Shown here in pieces: positions 24,133-32,632 of a stretch of 34,077 nt of DNA (positions within the stretch are counted from its first letter, which is position 1; each line of letters opens with the position of its first letter). Source of the stretch: Planctomycetota bacterium (GTDB lineage Bacteria > Planctomycetota > Planctomycetia > Pirellulales > Lacipirellulaceae); NCBI GenBank assembly GCA_024278035.1, contig JAJRUA010000022.1, positions 1 to 34,077 on the forward strand, in the 5' to 3' direction. The notes under the pieces were generated by a model, which was given only the letters and a program-made list of their open reading frames with translations, made no database searches and had not been told where the DNA came from. Both the position numbers and the translations under genes were made by a program.

Positions 24133-24636
24133 ATGGCTAGCAATGGCGGCTCAGGGGCAGGCGATGTCTTCGACGTTCGTAAGATACGTCGCCTTGTGGA
24201 ACTGATGAACGAACACGATTTGGGCGAAGTCGACCTTCGCCAGGGCGACCAGCGCATTCGCTTGCGCCGCGGCCAAGAGCCGGTCGTCACGATGGCTGCC
24301 CCGCCGGTGGCGGCGCAGCCAGCGCCAGCTGCGCCAGCCGCAGCTGCTCCAGTTGCCGCTGCCGATTCTTCTGCCCCGCCAGCAGAAGATCCCAACGCAA
24401 CTTACATCGCAAGTCCGATGGTTGGCACTTTCTATGGTTCCTCGAATCCTGAAGAGCCACCTTTTGTGAAGGTTGGCGACCAAGTGGGCCCCGACTCGGT
24501 GGTGTGCATCTTGGAAGCGATGAAAGTTTTCAACGAGATCCCTGCCGAGTGTTCAGGAAGCATTGCCGCGATACTCGTCGAGAACGGCGACGCAATCGAA
24601 TACGGCCAGAAACTGTTTAAGATACAAACCAATTAA
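24133..24636 (+). CDS. accB: Biotin carboxyl carrier protein of acetyl-CoA carboxylase
   Basis: AccB carries biotin between the biotin carboxylase and carboxyltransferase halves of acetyl-CoA carboxylase, the first step of fatty-acid synthesis. The protein is 167 residues from the ATG at 24133 (GGGAGA 7 bases before it; a GTG at 24106 is in frame). The N-terminal helix region contains RKIRRLVELMNEHDL, the Ala/Pro linker covers about 55-85, and the biotinyl domain has the modified lysine K131 in EAMKVFNEI. accC follows 69 bases downstream. Confidence 0.96.
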   Translation: MASNGGSGAGDVFDVRKIRRLVELMNEHDLGEVDLRQGDQRIRLRRGQEPVVTMAAPPVAAQPAPAAPAAAAPVAAADSSAPPAEDPNATYIASPMVGTFYGSSNPEEPPFVKVGDQVGPDSVVCILEAMKVFNEIPAECSGSIAAILVENGDAIEYGQKLFKIQTN

Positions 24637-24652
24637 TTCCAGATCGGAACGA

Positions 24653-24705
24653 ACTGCGAGTTGCGAGCAATTTGTAACTCGCAACTCGTAACCCACGACT
24701 CTCCT
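24653..24705 (+). repeat. Heptamer array and hairpin between accB and accC
   Basis: The spacer reads in 7-base units (ACTGCGA, GTTGCGA, GCAATTT, GTAACTC, GCAACTC, GTAACCC, ACGACTC). CGAGTTGCGAG (24657-24667) and CTCGCAACTCG (24678-24688) are perfect inverted copies, giving an 11-bp stem with a 10-base loop. No T-run follows, so it is not a standard terminator. It may stabilise the accB end or slow translation into accC. Confidence 0.8.
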
Positions 24706-26049
24706 ATGTACCAAAGAATCCTTGTTGCTAATCGTGGTGAGATCGCGCTGCGGATTTTCCGTGCTTGTCGCGAGTTGGGCATCGAATCGGTCGCTATTTA
24801 TAGCGAAGCCGATCGGGGCTCACACTACCTAGAACTTGCCGACGAAGCGTATTGCGTTGGCCCCGCCAGGCCGACCGACAGCTACTTGCGGATCGCCAAT
24901 GTGATTAGTGCCGCCGAGGTGGGCAATGTGCAAGCGATTCATCCAGGCTACGGTTTTTTGGCAGAAAATGCCCATTTCAACGAGGTTTGCCGCAGCTGCA
25001 AGATCGATTTCATCGGTCCGAGCCCCGAAGCCATGGCCAAGTTGGGAGACAAAAATGAGGCTCGCAAAATGGCCCGTCAGGCCAAGGTGCCGGTCGTGCC
25101 GGGTAGCGAGGGTCTGGTCGAAAGTGCGGACGAGGCGTTACGTTTTGCCCATGAAGTTGGTTTCCCTGTGCTGATCAAAGCGGTTGCTGGCGGCGGTGGC
25201 AAAGGGATGCGCGTCGCGGCGAACGACCTTGCCCTCAAGACCGCACTTCAGCAAGCCCGATCCGAAGCCGAGGCGGCGTTTGGCAATGGCGATGTTTATC
25301 TCGAAAAATACGTCGAACAGCCTCGCCATGTCGAAGTCCAAGTGTTGGCCGATCATCATGGAAACGTGATTCACTTGTGGGAACGCGATTGTAGCGTTCA
25401 GCGTCGGCATCAGAAGCTGATCGAAGAAAGCCCCAGTACCTCGATCAATCAAAAAACCCGCGACGCAATGTGTGAAGCTGCCAAGCGGATGATCCAGCAG
25501 GCTGAATACACCAATGCTGCTACGGTAGAATTTATCGTCGACAAAGACGGGAAATACTATTTCATCGAGGTCAATGCTCGCATCCAAGTCGAGCATCCGG
25601 TCACCGAGATGGTCACAGGCATCGACTTGATCAAGCAGCAGATTCTGATCGCGGGTGGCGAAAAGCTGAGCATTCGCCAGAAGGATGTGAAGCAAATGGG
25701 CTGTGCGATCGAATGTCGGATCAATGCCGAGAACCCCGATAAGAATTTTCAGCCTTCGCCAGGCAAGATCGAGCGACTCATTGTCCCAGGCGGATTTGGA
25801 GTGCGATTTGAATCTCATGCCCATAGCGGGTATGTGGTTCCGCCTTATTACGATTCGATGATTGGCAAGTTGATCGTCCATCAGCCCACTCGAGAAGAGG
25901 CGATTAGCACAATGAAACGGGCCTTGGCCGAGCTGAGTATTGAGGGTATATACACCACAAAGTCGCTCCATCAAGAAATCCTGAATCACAGCGCTTTCGT
26001 CGAAGGCAACATCGATACGACGTTCGTCGAGCGGACGCTTTCGGTCTGA
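24706..26049 (+). CDS. accC: Biotin carboxylase subunit of acetyl-CoA carboxylase
   Basis: AccC carboxylates the biotin on AccB with ATP and bicarbonate. The protein is 447 residues, the standard length. It begins [30 protein letters not shown] lies in the N-terminal domain, the glycine-rich ATP lid GGGGKGMR and VEVQVL mark the ATP-grasp part, and [14 protein letters not shown] is the catalytic signature. The ATG at 24706 gives the canonical N terminus; the frame upstream is only the heptamer array. It is followed by a GC-rich inverted repeat at 26072. Confidence 0.98.
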   Translation: MYQRILVANRGEIALRIFRACRELGIESVAIYSEADRGSHYLELADEAYCVGPARPTDSYLRIANVISAAEVGNVQAIHPGYGFLAENAHFNEVCRSCKIDFIGPSPEAMAKLGDKNEARKMARQAKVPVVPGSEGLVESADEALRFAHEVGFPVLIKAVAGGGGKGMRVAANDLALKTALQQARSEAEAAFGNGDVYLEKYVEQPRHVEVQVLADHHGNVIHLWERDCSVQRRHQKLIEESPSTSINQKTRDAMCEAAKRMIQQAEYTNAATVEFIVDKDGKYYFIEVNARIQVEHPVTEMVTGIDLIKQQILIAGGEKLSIRQKDVKQMGCAIECRINAENPDKNFQPSPGKIERLIVPGGFGVRFESHAHSGYVVPPYYDSMIGKLIVHQPTREEAISTMKRALAELSIEGIYTTKSLHQEILNHSAFVEGNIDTTFVERTLSV

Positions 26050-26071
26050 GGAATGTTTTTTTCGAGAGAGT

Positions 26072-26130
26072 AGCCGCCGGCGGAAGCCGATGGTTGCGAC
26101 TGAAAAAACCGACGGCTTCCGCCGACGGCT
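26072..26130. repeat. GC-rich inverted repeat after accC
   Basis: Two 22-base arms (26072-26093 and 26109-26130), each with the core CGGCGGAAGCCG or its complement, are inverted copies with three mismatches and a 15-base loop. It lies 22 bases after the accC stop. No matching copy occurs elsewhere in the window, but the form is that of a REP-type sequence. It could limit read-through into the phosphofructokinase gene. Confidence 0.75.
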
Positions 26131-26292
26131 GTTGCGGTTTCTTCTGACTTTGGGAGCATCACCAATAAAATGGAGCACTCGGTTCCTGTGGAAGAAAAAA
26201 TCTCTACAATGAGAGGTTCGATGCTTCCCAGCGGGCTCTCGGCATGGAAATTCCTTCTGCGGGGCCCTCTTTATCACCACGGACTTTGAAAC

Positions 26293-27606
26293 ATGGCTGA
26301 CAATACACTTTCTCGACCTACCAAGATGCCCAGCGATTTTCGTCGCGTGGCGATCCTTTTTGCCGGCGGGCCTGCCCCGGCGGCGAATGCGGTAATTTCG
26401 GCGGCTGCGACTTCGTTTCTCCGCAACGACATTGAGGTCGTGGGCATCAAGCATGGCTATTCGCAGTTAATTGATTTTGATTCCAAGAACCCTCTGGAAG
26501 AGGGCCGCGATTACGTCACGATGGATCACAGGATGCTCCGCCGGACGCGAAATTCGCAGGGCATCATGATCGGGACCGCGCGAGCCAATCCGGGCAAGCA
26601 GATTTCGCATCCTTCGCACTTGGCCGACGAGGAGCGGAGCGCTCCGCTGAAGCGAGTTTACGAAGCCTTGCGATCGATCGGCGTCGACCTGCTGATTTCG
26701 ATCGGCGGGGACGACACGCTGAAGACAGCCAACAAATTGAAGTTGTACCAAGAGCGATTGCCACTGGAGGCGCATCGGATCCCGGTCGTCCATCTGCCGA
26801 AAACCATCGACAACGATTATCGAGGCATCGATTTTACGTTTGGCTATTTTACGGCTGTCGACTTTTTGGCCAAGGAAGTACGCAATCTGCTGGCCGATGC
26901 CGAGGCCAACCGAAGTTATTTTCTTTGCGAATCGATGGGGCGTAGCGCAGGTTGGCTGGCCTATGGTGTAGCGATCGCCGGCGAAGCGAGTCTTGTGGTC
27001 AGCGTCGAGGATATTATCGGCAAGTTCCGCAAGGAAGAGGAAACCATCAATCCGAAGACGGGTGAAAAAACCATTCGCCCAGTAATGGATATGAACGAAG
27101 TGATTCCGCGGATCGTCGCCACGATTACCACGCGTGAACGAGAGGGCAAAGAATATGGCGTGATCGTCATCGCCGAAGGACTCGCCGAGTTCTTGCCGAG
27201 CAGCTATCTCGAAGGCGTCAATCGCGACGAGCATGGCCATATCAACATCACGGCCGTCAATCTGCACAATGTCTTTGCAGGGCTAATTGCCGACGAATAC
27301 CATCGTCAGACGGGCCGGCATCGGAAGATCAATGCCCTGCAGATCGGCTATGAAGCCCGTTGTGCCAAGCCTCATGCCTTTGACGTGATGCTCGGCAGCC
27401 AACTCGGAGTGGGAGCTTATCGGGCGCTTGTCGAAGAGCGACTCAACGGCGTGATGGTCTCGGTTTCAGGTCAGCTCCAGCTGGAGTACGTCCCGTTCGA
27501 CGACTTGGTCGATCCTGAAACATTGGTCACCGTGGTTCGCTATATCGAACCCGATAGCGATTTCCAGCGGCTGACGCGATTCTTGGAAACCTATGTCGAT
27601 AGTTGA
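26293..27606 (+). CDS. Phosphofructokinase, probably pyrophosphate-dependent
   Basis: The protein has 437 residues. It phosphorylates fructose 6-phosphate in glycolysis. The phosphate-donor loop is GGDDT (138-142) and the catalytic stretch is PKTIDND (169-175). The second Asp of GGDD and the Lys of PKTIDND are the marks of pyrophosphate-using enzymes; ATP-dependent ones usually have GGDGS and a Gly-Thr at those places. A reversible PPi enzyme is therefore likely. Other family stretches are GGPAPAANAVI near the N terminus and ESMGRSAGWLA. Length fits the group between short bacterial PfkA and long plant forms. The ATG at 26293 has no clear Shine-Dalgarno site. The 3' end runs into a heptamer array. 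Confidence 0.92.
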   Translation: MADNTLSRPTKMPSDFRRVAILFAGGPAPAANAVISAAATSFLRNDIEVVGIKHGYSQLIDFDSKNPLEEGRDYVTMDHRMLRRTRNSQGIMIGTARANPGKQISHPSHLADEERSAPLKRVYEALRSIGVDLLISIGGDDTLKTANKLKLYQERLPLEAHRIPVVHLPKTIDNDYRGIDFTFGYFTAVDFLAKEVRNLLADAEANRSYFLCESMGRSAGWLAYGVAIAGEASLVVSVEDIIGKFRKEEETINPKTGEKTIRPVMDMNEVIPRIVATITTREREGKEYGVIVIAEGLAEFLPSSYLEGVNRDEHGHINITAVNLHNVFAGLIADEYHRQTGRHRKINALQIGYEARCAKPHAFDVMLGSQLGVGAYRALVEERLNGVMVSVSGQLQLEYVPFDDLVDPETLVTVVRYIEPDSDFQRLTRFLETYVDS

Positions 27607-27643
27607 GAGTTTTGAGTCGCGAGTTACGAGTCTCCAGTTCGCT
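27602..27643. repeat. Heptamer array between pfk and hisB
   Basis: GTTGAGA, GTTTTGA, GTCGCGA, GTTACGA, GTCTCCA, GTTCGCT follow in strict 7-base steps. The array covers the stop codon of the phosphofructokinase gene (27604-27606) and touches the stop codon of the convergent hisB gene. It fills the whole spacer between them. Confidence 0.85.
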
Positions 27644-28235
27644 AACTATCGAGAGTTCCCTTGGTGCTCGGCACGCCCGTCATACGAGGATCTGACTCGA
27701 CGGCCATGCGTATCGCCCGGGCGGCACCTTTGAAGACCGCTTCGGCGATGTGGTGGCTGTTGCGTCCGTAGTGAAGCATCACGTGCAGGTTGCACAGCGA
27801 GTTAGCTGCGGTTGATTGCCAAAAGTCTTCGAGCAGCTCGCTGTCGAAGTCGCCGATCTTGGCGGCTGGCACCGGGGCATTGTAGGCCAGCATATAGCGT
27901 CCGCTAAAGTCGACCGCGACCGTGACCAGGGTTTCTTCCATCGGCAACGTAAAATGTCCGTAGCGCCGAATGCCACGCTTGTCGCCCAAGGCTTTGCGTA
28001 GCGCTTGGCCCAGGCAGATGCCGGTATCTTCGACGGTATGATGCTGGTCGACGTGCAGATCGCCATTGGCACGGATCTTCAGATCGATTCCCGCGTGTTT
28101 GGCAAACAGATCGAGCATGTGGTCGAGAAAACCGACGCCCGTTTTGACGTCCGACTTTCCGCTGCCGTCGAGCTCCAGCTCCAGTTCAATCTGAGTTTCA
28201 GCCGTCTTGCGATGGATGATTGCTTTGCGAGTCAT
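27642..28235 (-). CDS. hisB: Imidazoleglycerol-phosphate dehydratase
   Basis: HisB removes water from imidazole-glycerol phosphate in histidine synthesis, using two manganese ions. The protein is 197 residues, the monofunctional form without the phosphatase domain. Family stretches are complete: [41 protein letters not shown] near the end, and [16 protein letters not shown] with its two metal histidines. The ATG at 28235 is the natural start. No other histidine genes are adjacent. It is divergent from the small HTH gene. Confidence 0.98.
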   Translation of the reverse strand: MTRKAIIHRKTAETQIELELELDGSGKSDVKTGVGFLDHMLDLFAKHAGIDLKIRANGDLHVDQHHTVEDTGICLGQALRKALGDKRGIRRYGHFTLPMEETLVTVAVDFSGRYMLAYNAPVPAAKIGDFDSELLEDFWQSTAANSLCNLHVMLHYGRNSHHIAEAVFKGAARAIRMAVESDPRMTGVPSTKGTLDS

Positions 28236-28352
28236 GATTTTTCGTCCGGCTTTCCGCTTTCCACTCTCGGCTTTGGTCCCTCCATTCTACCACGGACACC
28301 GTTTCGCGACGACTAGTTCGACCGCGTTCTCGCCGGGCGTTAAAGCAACCTT

Positions 28353-28382
28353 TTGCACCCCAATCGGTCTGTTTGATACAAT
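28353..28382 (+). promoter_or_regulatory. Probable promoter of the HTH gene
   Basis: TTGCAC (28353-28358), 18 bases, then TACAAT (28377-28382). The leader to the ATG at 28451 would be about 60 bases and includes the strong AGGAGG site. Confidence 0.45.
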
Positions 28383-28450
28383 CGGCTTGGGCGGCATCGT
28401 TTTGCTGCCAATTCGTATCATCCGTTTTTACAGACCAGGAGGACTTCGCG

Positions 28451-28699
28451 ATGCCGCCGATGAAATCTCCCTCGCATCATGAGCCGCCCGCAGGCCTGGA
28501 AGACAGCATCACTCTGACCCATCTGGCGCGGCGTTGGAAAGTCTCGCGCCGCGAGATCCGCCGGTTGCTACAAATCGGAGAGCTGCCGTTCGTGCAAGTC
28601 GAGGGGCAGATTCGCGTGCCGGTCGATGCGGTGCGGGCTATGGAGAGTGCCGAACAGTCGAATTCCGCGACGCAAAGCTCAAAAGCAAAAGGCCAATAA
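28451..28699 (+). CDS. Small MerR/excisionase-type helix-turn-helix protein
   Basis: The protein has 82 residues. The HTH_17-like core is ITLTHLARRWKVSRREIRRL, followed by LLQIGELPFVQVEGQIRVPVDAVRAM: helix-turn-helix, then a short wing strand and final helix. This is the pattern of excisionase and MerR N-terminal domains. There is no effector domain. AGGAGG (28437-28442) lies 8 bases before the ATG, the best Shine-Dalgarno site in this part. No integrase, att site or other mobile gene is nearby, so an excisionase role is not supported; it is more likely a small transcription factor. Its last 62 bases overlap the convergent membrane-protease gene. Confidence 0.82.
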   Translation: MPPMKSPSHHEPPAGLEDSITLTHLARRWKVSRREIRRLLQIGELPFVQVEGQIRVPVDAVRAMESAEQSNSATQSSKAKGQ

Positions 28700-30614
28700 G
28701 CGGACACGCGATCTCGGCAGCCACGAGCATGTGTCGCAATAGGGTGTAGGATTCGCTTGGCCCTGAACTCACAATTCGCTCAACACGCTGCTGTAGCTCG
28801 TCTCGTTCAGATTTGCTGAGTGGCCGCAATTGCATTTCGGTAAGTACCTCGTAGTAGTTGAACGCAAAACGACTGGTTGATTTCCTTGGCAGAAACGATC
28901 CGCCTAGGAATTGGTATTCGGTATCCGATCTCGATTCCCGTTCTCCGGATTTCTGGGTGGAAAAATGGTTGATCGACCAGCCTGAGGCAGGGTCCACTGT
29001 GATTCGATTTTCAGTTTTTTGGGGATCGTCTTCTGGTTGCCATGTGAAGGAGATGCTCCAAGGTTCATCGCTGCCGTCCTTGGGGCGAATCAGTTCGGTA
29101 ATAGTACAAGTCCTCGATCGCAAAGTGTTTTTCTCCAGGGGAAGCAGATCTGCGGGATCACGAAAGCGATGATAGAGAGTCATCAATTGGATCGCCTCAG
29201 AACGGATTTTTCGAAAAGCATGGTGATCTCTTACCCAGCCGGCGACAACTCCTTGTTCGTCTCGTTCGAGGTCGGCACAACGCTCTTTTGTGGCCATGAG
29301 GAATCGGCTGTTATTGGTGGACAAATTTTCGTGAATCCAAAAATCTTGCCCGGCAAAGCATGCGAGAAACTCAAAGTGTTCCTTTTCGTCGGGGGTGTCT
29401 ATTTTCTCGTCGAGGAAGGTTCGATCTAGCTCAATTAAGAAGGCCAAATCGGTAGGCAGCGGCTTGACATCCTTGGTCGAATTCTTGTAACCCTCGACAA
29501 ACGCTTGCCAATCGGCAGGATCTACCGAGGTAGCAAACTCTACTTTTTCTCCTGTTTCTTTCAGACCCTTGTCGGTCGACTGCTCAGGATTTTTTTCCTC
29601 GATGAGTCGGGCTTCCGAGTCGATCCACTCCCAAAAGTCGCTTTCGACAGTTTCCCAGGAGTCTCCGAGGATCGTTTGGCAATCTGGGTGAAAAGTTTCG
29701 AGACGGACGCCTTGGTAGAGCTTCAAAAACGTCTCGGCCCCGTAGTGTTCTATCAGATAGTGAACCAGTGGCCCTCCCTGCCAGTAGACTGGGCCGCTGG
29801 CTTTGCCATACCACTGGGGTCCCACAAGTTCTTGCAACGAATACGTTTGTCTGTTTTTTTGTTTTTTTGCAAGCTGACTAATTTGGTGGTCCCGATCGGA
29901 GGATTGGCTTTCTGCCCATCCTTCGATGAGAACAAAGGGTGGTTCATGATCTGGGCCAGCAAGAGCTGAGATGAGTGTGTGCGCAATTTCGTGCCGGTCA
30001 AGATGTCCTATTTCAGCGGGCTTCTTATCCTCCCCGCAAAGCGCCCAAAGTAGGACCGCTTGATGATCTTGGCCAAAAAGAGGGCCCCGGACCCAAGGGA
30101 ACTCGCAATCAGGGACAGGCTGGTGGAGAAGTTTTGCCATTGCTCGGATGTGGGCATCCATTTCGGCAACGAGCAGAATCGTGTTCGGAATTTGCCCCGC
30201 ATCCATCAGTAATGCATGTTGACCATGAGTCCACCTCGGATACCGCCATCTCGCTTGAAGATCGAAAACCGACGAAGCCCAGGTTGCTGCGATACTCGAG
30301 GCAGTATTCATAGCGAGAGGAGCCCGAATGTTTGCCACGATGGTGAGTTGAGCAAGATAGACGCCGACCCAGACTAATGGCGTGGCACCAACGAGCAACC
30401 AACCGATCACACGCAACCGGCAAGGCCCCTGCATGACGCGATGGAGGGCGGCAATCGTAAGAGCACCCATCGGCACCGATATCGAGGCAAAGCTTATCGA
30501 TGCCCAAATGGCGTGGGGTCGGAGATTTCCAACTCGCCAGAAAACAAAGAACATGACAATCGACGCCAAGACAGCAAGCCAGACGAGAAATGTCAGAATT
30601 GCAAATCGGCGCAC
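28638..30614 (-). CDS. Membrane protein with gluzincin-type (HExxH...E) peptidase domain
   Basis: The protein has 658 residues. Three hydrophobic segments are near the N terminus (about 6-26, 36-58, 69-92) and one near the C terminus (about 630-648). Between them lies a large soluble part. HEIAH (208-212) followed by EGWAE (231-235) gives the zinc-binding HExxH plus downstream Glu of gluzincins, as in Peptidase_MA-like families. A WQGGPLVHYLIEHYG stretch after it is also typical of that fold. The start is a GTG at 30614, supported by AGGAG 9 bases upstream; no ATG nearby suits. Two perfect 22-base tandem repeats sit in the leader. The final 62 bases overlap the HTH gene tail to tail. Substrate and topology are inferred only; it could be a processing protease of the envelope. 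Confidence 0.7.
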   Translation of the reverse strand: MRRFAILTFLVWLAVLASIVMFFVFWRVGNLRPHAIWASISFASISVPMGALTIAALHRVMQGPCRLRVIGWLLVGATPLVWVGVYLAQLTIVANIRAPLAMNTASSIAATWASSVFDLQARWRYPRWTHGQHALLMDAGQIPNTILLVAEMDAHIRAMAKLLHQPVPDCEFPWVRGPLFGQDHQAVLLWALCGEDKKPAEIGHLDRHEIAHTLISALAGPDHEPPFVLIEGWAESQSSDRDHQISQLAKKQKNRQTYSLQELVGPQWYGKASGPVYWQGGPLVHYLIEHYGAETFLKLYQGVRLETFHPDCQTILGDSWETVESDFWEWIDSEARLIEEKNPEQSTDKGLKETGEKVEFATSVDPADWQAFVEGYKNSTKDVKPLPTDLAFLIELDRTFLDEKIDTPDEKEHFEFLACFAGQDFWIHENLSTNNSRFLMATKERCADLERDEQGVVAGWVRDHHAFRKIRSEAIQLMTLYHRFRDPADLLPLEKNTLRSRTCTITELIRPKDGSDEPWSISFTWQPEDDPQKTENRITVDPASGWSINHFSTQKSGERESRSDTEYQFLGGSFLPRKSTSRFAFNYYEVLTEMQLRPLSKSERDELQQRVERIVSSGPSESYTLLRHMLVAAEIACPLIGLLLLSFASRNSTVRHSP

Positions 30615-30639
30615 TGAAGTAATCTCCTACGGTTTAGAG

Positions 30640-30683
30640 CAAGTCACTTTTTTTCGAGAGTCAAGTCACTTTTTTTCGAGAGT
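30640..30683. repeat. Two perfect 22-bp tandem repeats in the leader of the membrane-protease gene
   Basis: A 22-base unit beginning CAAGTCACTTTTTTTCGAG occurs twice without any difference (30640-30661 and 30662-30683). With the GTGAC that follows, GTCACT and AGTGAC can pair as a 6-bp hairpin. It lies 26-69 bases before the GTG start, so copy-number change could alter the leader length. Confidence 0.85.
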
Positions 30684-30716
30684 GACGTGGGATACCAAGA
30701 TTGCGTAGCGTAGCTT

Positions 30717-30837
30717 AGTCATCCAGAGGGAGCCTTGGCGACTGATGGATCTCTGTCAAGGTACGACGTAGATTCTTCAGTCGCTTAGGCTTCCTCAGAA
30801 TGACCTAGTACGGGAATCTTCACGGATAAAAGTAAGT
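30717..30837 (-). repeat. Dispersed inverted-repeat element, copy 2
   Basis: This is the same hairpin element as at 7133-7259, but in the opposite orientation. Its 31-base flank (30807-30837) matches the flank of copy 1 at 28 of 31 positions when reversed. The hairpin has more mismatches than copies 1 and 3 (for example near 30746). It is located between rsmA and the membrane-protease gene. Confidence 0.88.
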
Positions 30838-30906
30838 AGTTCTAAAACGGCATTCTGCATTCATCGTGTCGAGAGTTTAGCAAAACATGTAGCTCTGACG
30901 AAGCCT

Positions 30907-31863
30907 CTAGAGTTTCCAATCAGGAACTCTCGCCCTTACTAGTTCGGTCAGCTTTAGCAGTGTCGGCACGTCGAGTTGCTCGGTTCGTGCATCGGGCTTG
31001 AAATCCATTTCGGCGAGGATCTCGTCGACTTGCTCTTTGGTTTGATGGCCCTTGAGTGCTGCCACGACGTTAGCACGCAGAAATTTGCGGCGGTGGATGA
31101 AGATCGTTTTCACGAACTGGTGGAAGAATCGCAGGTCAGCGACGGCTGCTCTTTTTGCTTCGTTGGTGACAATTCGTACGATCGCGGATTGGACCTTCGG
31201 GGGTGGCCAAAAAACTCCGGGTGGCATGATGCGAACGATTTCGGAATCGGCTTGGCATTGCATCCAGGCGCTCAACGCTCCGTAGTCTTTCGAGTTGGGC
31301 TCGGCCACGATGCGGTCGCCGAGTTCCTTTTGGATCGTGGCGACCATCGTATGCGGGGTGTACGGACAGGAGAGCAGATTCGAAAGGATTGGCGTAGCAA
31401 TGTTGTACGGTAGATTGGCCACCAGCTTTAGACGACGGCCAGGGGCCTCGGCTAGCTTTTCGCCAATGGCTTCGAGCACAGCCGGATTGAAATTATTTTT
31501 GTTCTTCAGGGCATCCTGTTTTAGCATCGTGACGTGGTCGTATTCGAATAGCAACTCGCTGGCGAGCTCGAACAGATGACCATCGATCTCGACCGTTACG
31601 ACGGCACCTGCCTTCTGGGCCATCAACGTGGTCAGCGCGCCGGTGCCGGTGCCGATTTCTAGCACGACATCGTCTTTGGTCAGTTCGGCTGCGTCGACGA
31701 TCACCTGCTGGAGGTTGAGGTCGATCAGAAAATTCTGCCCGTGGCGAGTCGCGGGCTGAATGCCCATTTCGCGAAATCGCTGCAAAAGGAATTTTTTGGT
31801 CTGTCGCAACTCAGGCGGCAACAGGCCCGGCGAGGGTTTTGGTGAGTTGTCGGGTCGGGGCAT
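30907..31863 (-). CDS. rsmA: 16S rRNA dimethyladenosine transferase RsmA (KsgA)
   Basis: RsmA dimethylates two adjacent adenines in the helix 45 loop of 16S rRNA during small-subunit maturation. The protein is 318 residues. GQNFL is at 42-46, the SAM-binding motif EIGTGTGALT at 69-78 and the catalytic NLPYNI at 150-155. The C-terminal part has VFWPPPKVQSAIVRI. The N terminus is about 30 residues longer than in E. coli. The ATG at 31863 has no Shine-Dalgarno site. It is downstream of ribE on the same strand, with a 133-base spacer holding two heptamer arrays. Confidence 0.97.
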   Translation of the reverse strand: MPRPDNSPKPSPGLLPPELRQTKKFLLQRFREMGIQPATRHGQNFLIDLNLQQVIVDAAELTKDDVVLEIGTGTGALTTLMAQKAGAVVTVEIDGHLFELASELLFEYDHVTMLKQDALKNKNNFNPAVLEAIGEKLAEAPGRRLKLVANLPYNIATPILSNLLSCPYTPHTMVATIQKELGDRIVAEPNSKDYGALSAWMQCQADSEIVRIMPPGVFWPPPKVQSAIVRIVTNEAKRAAVADLRFFHQFVKTIFIHRRKFLRANVVAALKGHQTKEQVDEILAEMDFKPDARTEQLDVPTLLKLTELVRARVPDWKL

Positions 31864-31874
31864 AGGGGGGAGAT

Positions 31875-31902
31875 GTGAGTTGTTAGGCGCTGGGCGCTAG
31901 TT
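31875..31902. repeat. Heptamer array before rsmA
   Basis: GTGAGTT, GTTAGGC, GCTGGGC, GCTAGTT in strict 7-base steps. Confidence 0.7.
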
Positions 31903-31958
31903 TTTATGCAGCAAACTTAATCGGGAAGGTGACTATTTTGACAGTTCCAGCGCAGAAT

Positions 31959-32014
31959 AACTAGCGCCTAGCGTCTCAAAACTCGCGTCTCGCAACTCAC
32001 AACCCGCATCTCAG
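31959..32014. repeat. Heptamer array reaching into the 3' end of ribE
   Basis: Eight units follow in register: AACTAGC, GCCTAGC, GTCTCAA, AACTCGC, GTCTCGC, AACTCAC, AACCCGC, ATCTCAG. The ribE stop codon (31997-31999) lies inside the array, so the last few codons of ribE (RCGL) are repeat-derived. It is the longest such array in the window. Confidence 0.85.
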
Positions 32015-32590
32015 CTGTCGTTCGACATACTTGGCCAAGACATCGGTCTCAAGGTTTACCCGATCGCCTACCTGTTTGGAGCCAAGCGTCGTGACATGCA
32101 GGGTGTGGGGGATCAGAGCGACGCTAAAACGTTCGTCCTCGACGTCGACCAGCGTCAAGCTTACGCCTTCGATGGCGATCGAGCCCTTGCTGGCCAGTTG
32201 CCGGGAAAGCTCTTTGGGCAGGTTGATCCAGAAGGTCGACCACTCGGCATCGTCTTGCCGACTGTCAACCGTGCCGACGGCGTCGATGTGTCCGGTCACG
32301 AGATGGCCGCCCAAAGCGTCGCCGACCTTGAGCGAGGTCTCGATATTCACATGATCACCGACGCTGAGCTGCCCAAACGTGGTTCGCTGCATCGTCTCGG
32401 GGCCGGCCTCGAAGGCCAAGCAATCTTCGTCGACCGTGACAACCGTCAGGCAGCAGCCGTTGATCGCAATACTATCGCCAACCGTGGCGCTAGGGGCGTG
32501 GAGCGGATCTTCGATTACCAGACGCACGCCGGGCTCTTGCGGAATGATCTCGCGGACTTTTGCTAAGTTTTGAACTAGGCCAGTAAACAT
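31997..32590 (-). CDS. ribE: Riboflavin synthase alpha subunit
   Basis: Riboflavin synthase dismutates two molecules of dimethyl-ribityllumazine to riboflavin. The protein is 197 residues with the two tandem lumazine-binding domains typical of the family. The first starts at MFTGLVQ, with GDSIAINGCCLTV and LGGHLVTGHIDAVG. The second has SKGSIAIEGVSLTLV and LIPHTLHVTTLG. The C terminus is trimmed by the heptamer array. The ATG at 32590 gives the conserved MFTG start. Other rib genes are not in the window. Confidence 0.97.
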   Translation of the reverse strand: MFTGLVQNLAKVREIIPQEPGVRLVIEDPLHAPSATVGDSIAINGCCLTVVTVDEDCLAFEAGPETMQRTTFGQLSVGDHVNIETSLKVGDALGGHLVTGHIDAVGTVDSRQDDAEWSTFWINLPKELSRQLASKGSIAIEGVSLTLVDVEDERFSVALIPHTLHVTTLGSKQVGDRVNLETDVLAKYVERQLRCGL

Positions 32591-32595
32591 GTTTT

Positions 32596-32623
32596 GGTAG
32601 GAGCTGGAGACTAGGGGCTAGGA
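32596..32623. repeat. Heptamer array upstream of ribE
   Basis: GGTAGGA, GCTGGAG, ACTAGGG, GCTAGGA in strict 7-base steps, just before copy 3 of the inverted-repeat element. Confidence 0.7.
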
Positions 32624-32632
32624 ACAATAATG

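Noticed and set aside
26170..26289. A 39-codon frame ending 3 bases before the phosphofructokinase start
   Set aside because: Possible leader peptide, but no ribosome binding site and no repeated regulatory codons; left uncalled.
28451..28699. Excisionase of a mobile element
   Set aside because: The HTH type fits, but no integrase, att site, tRNA target or phage gene is nearby.
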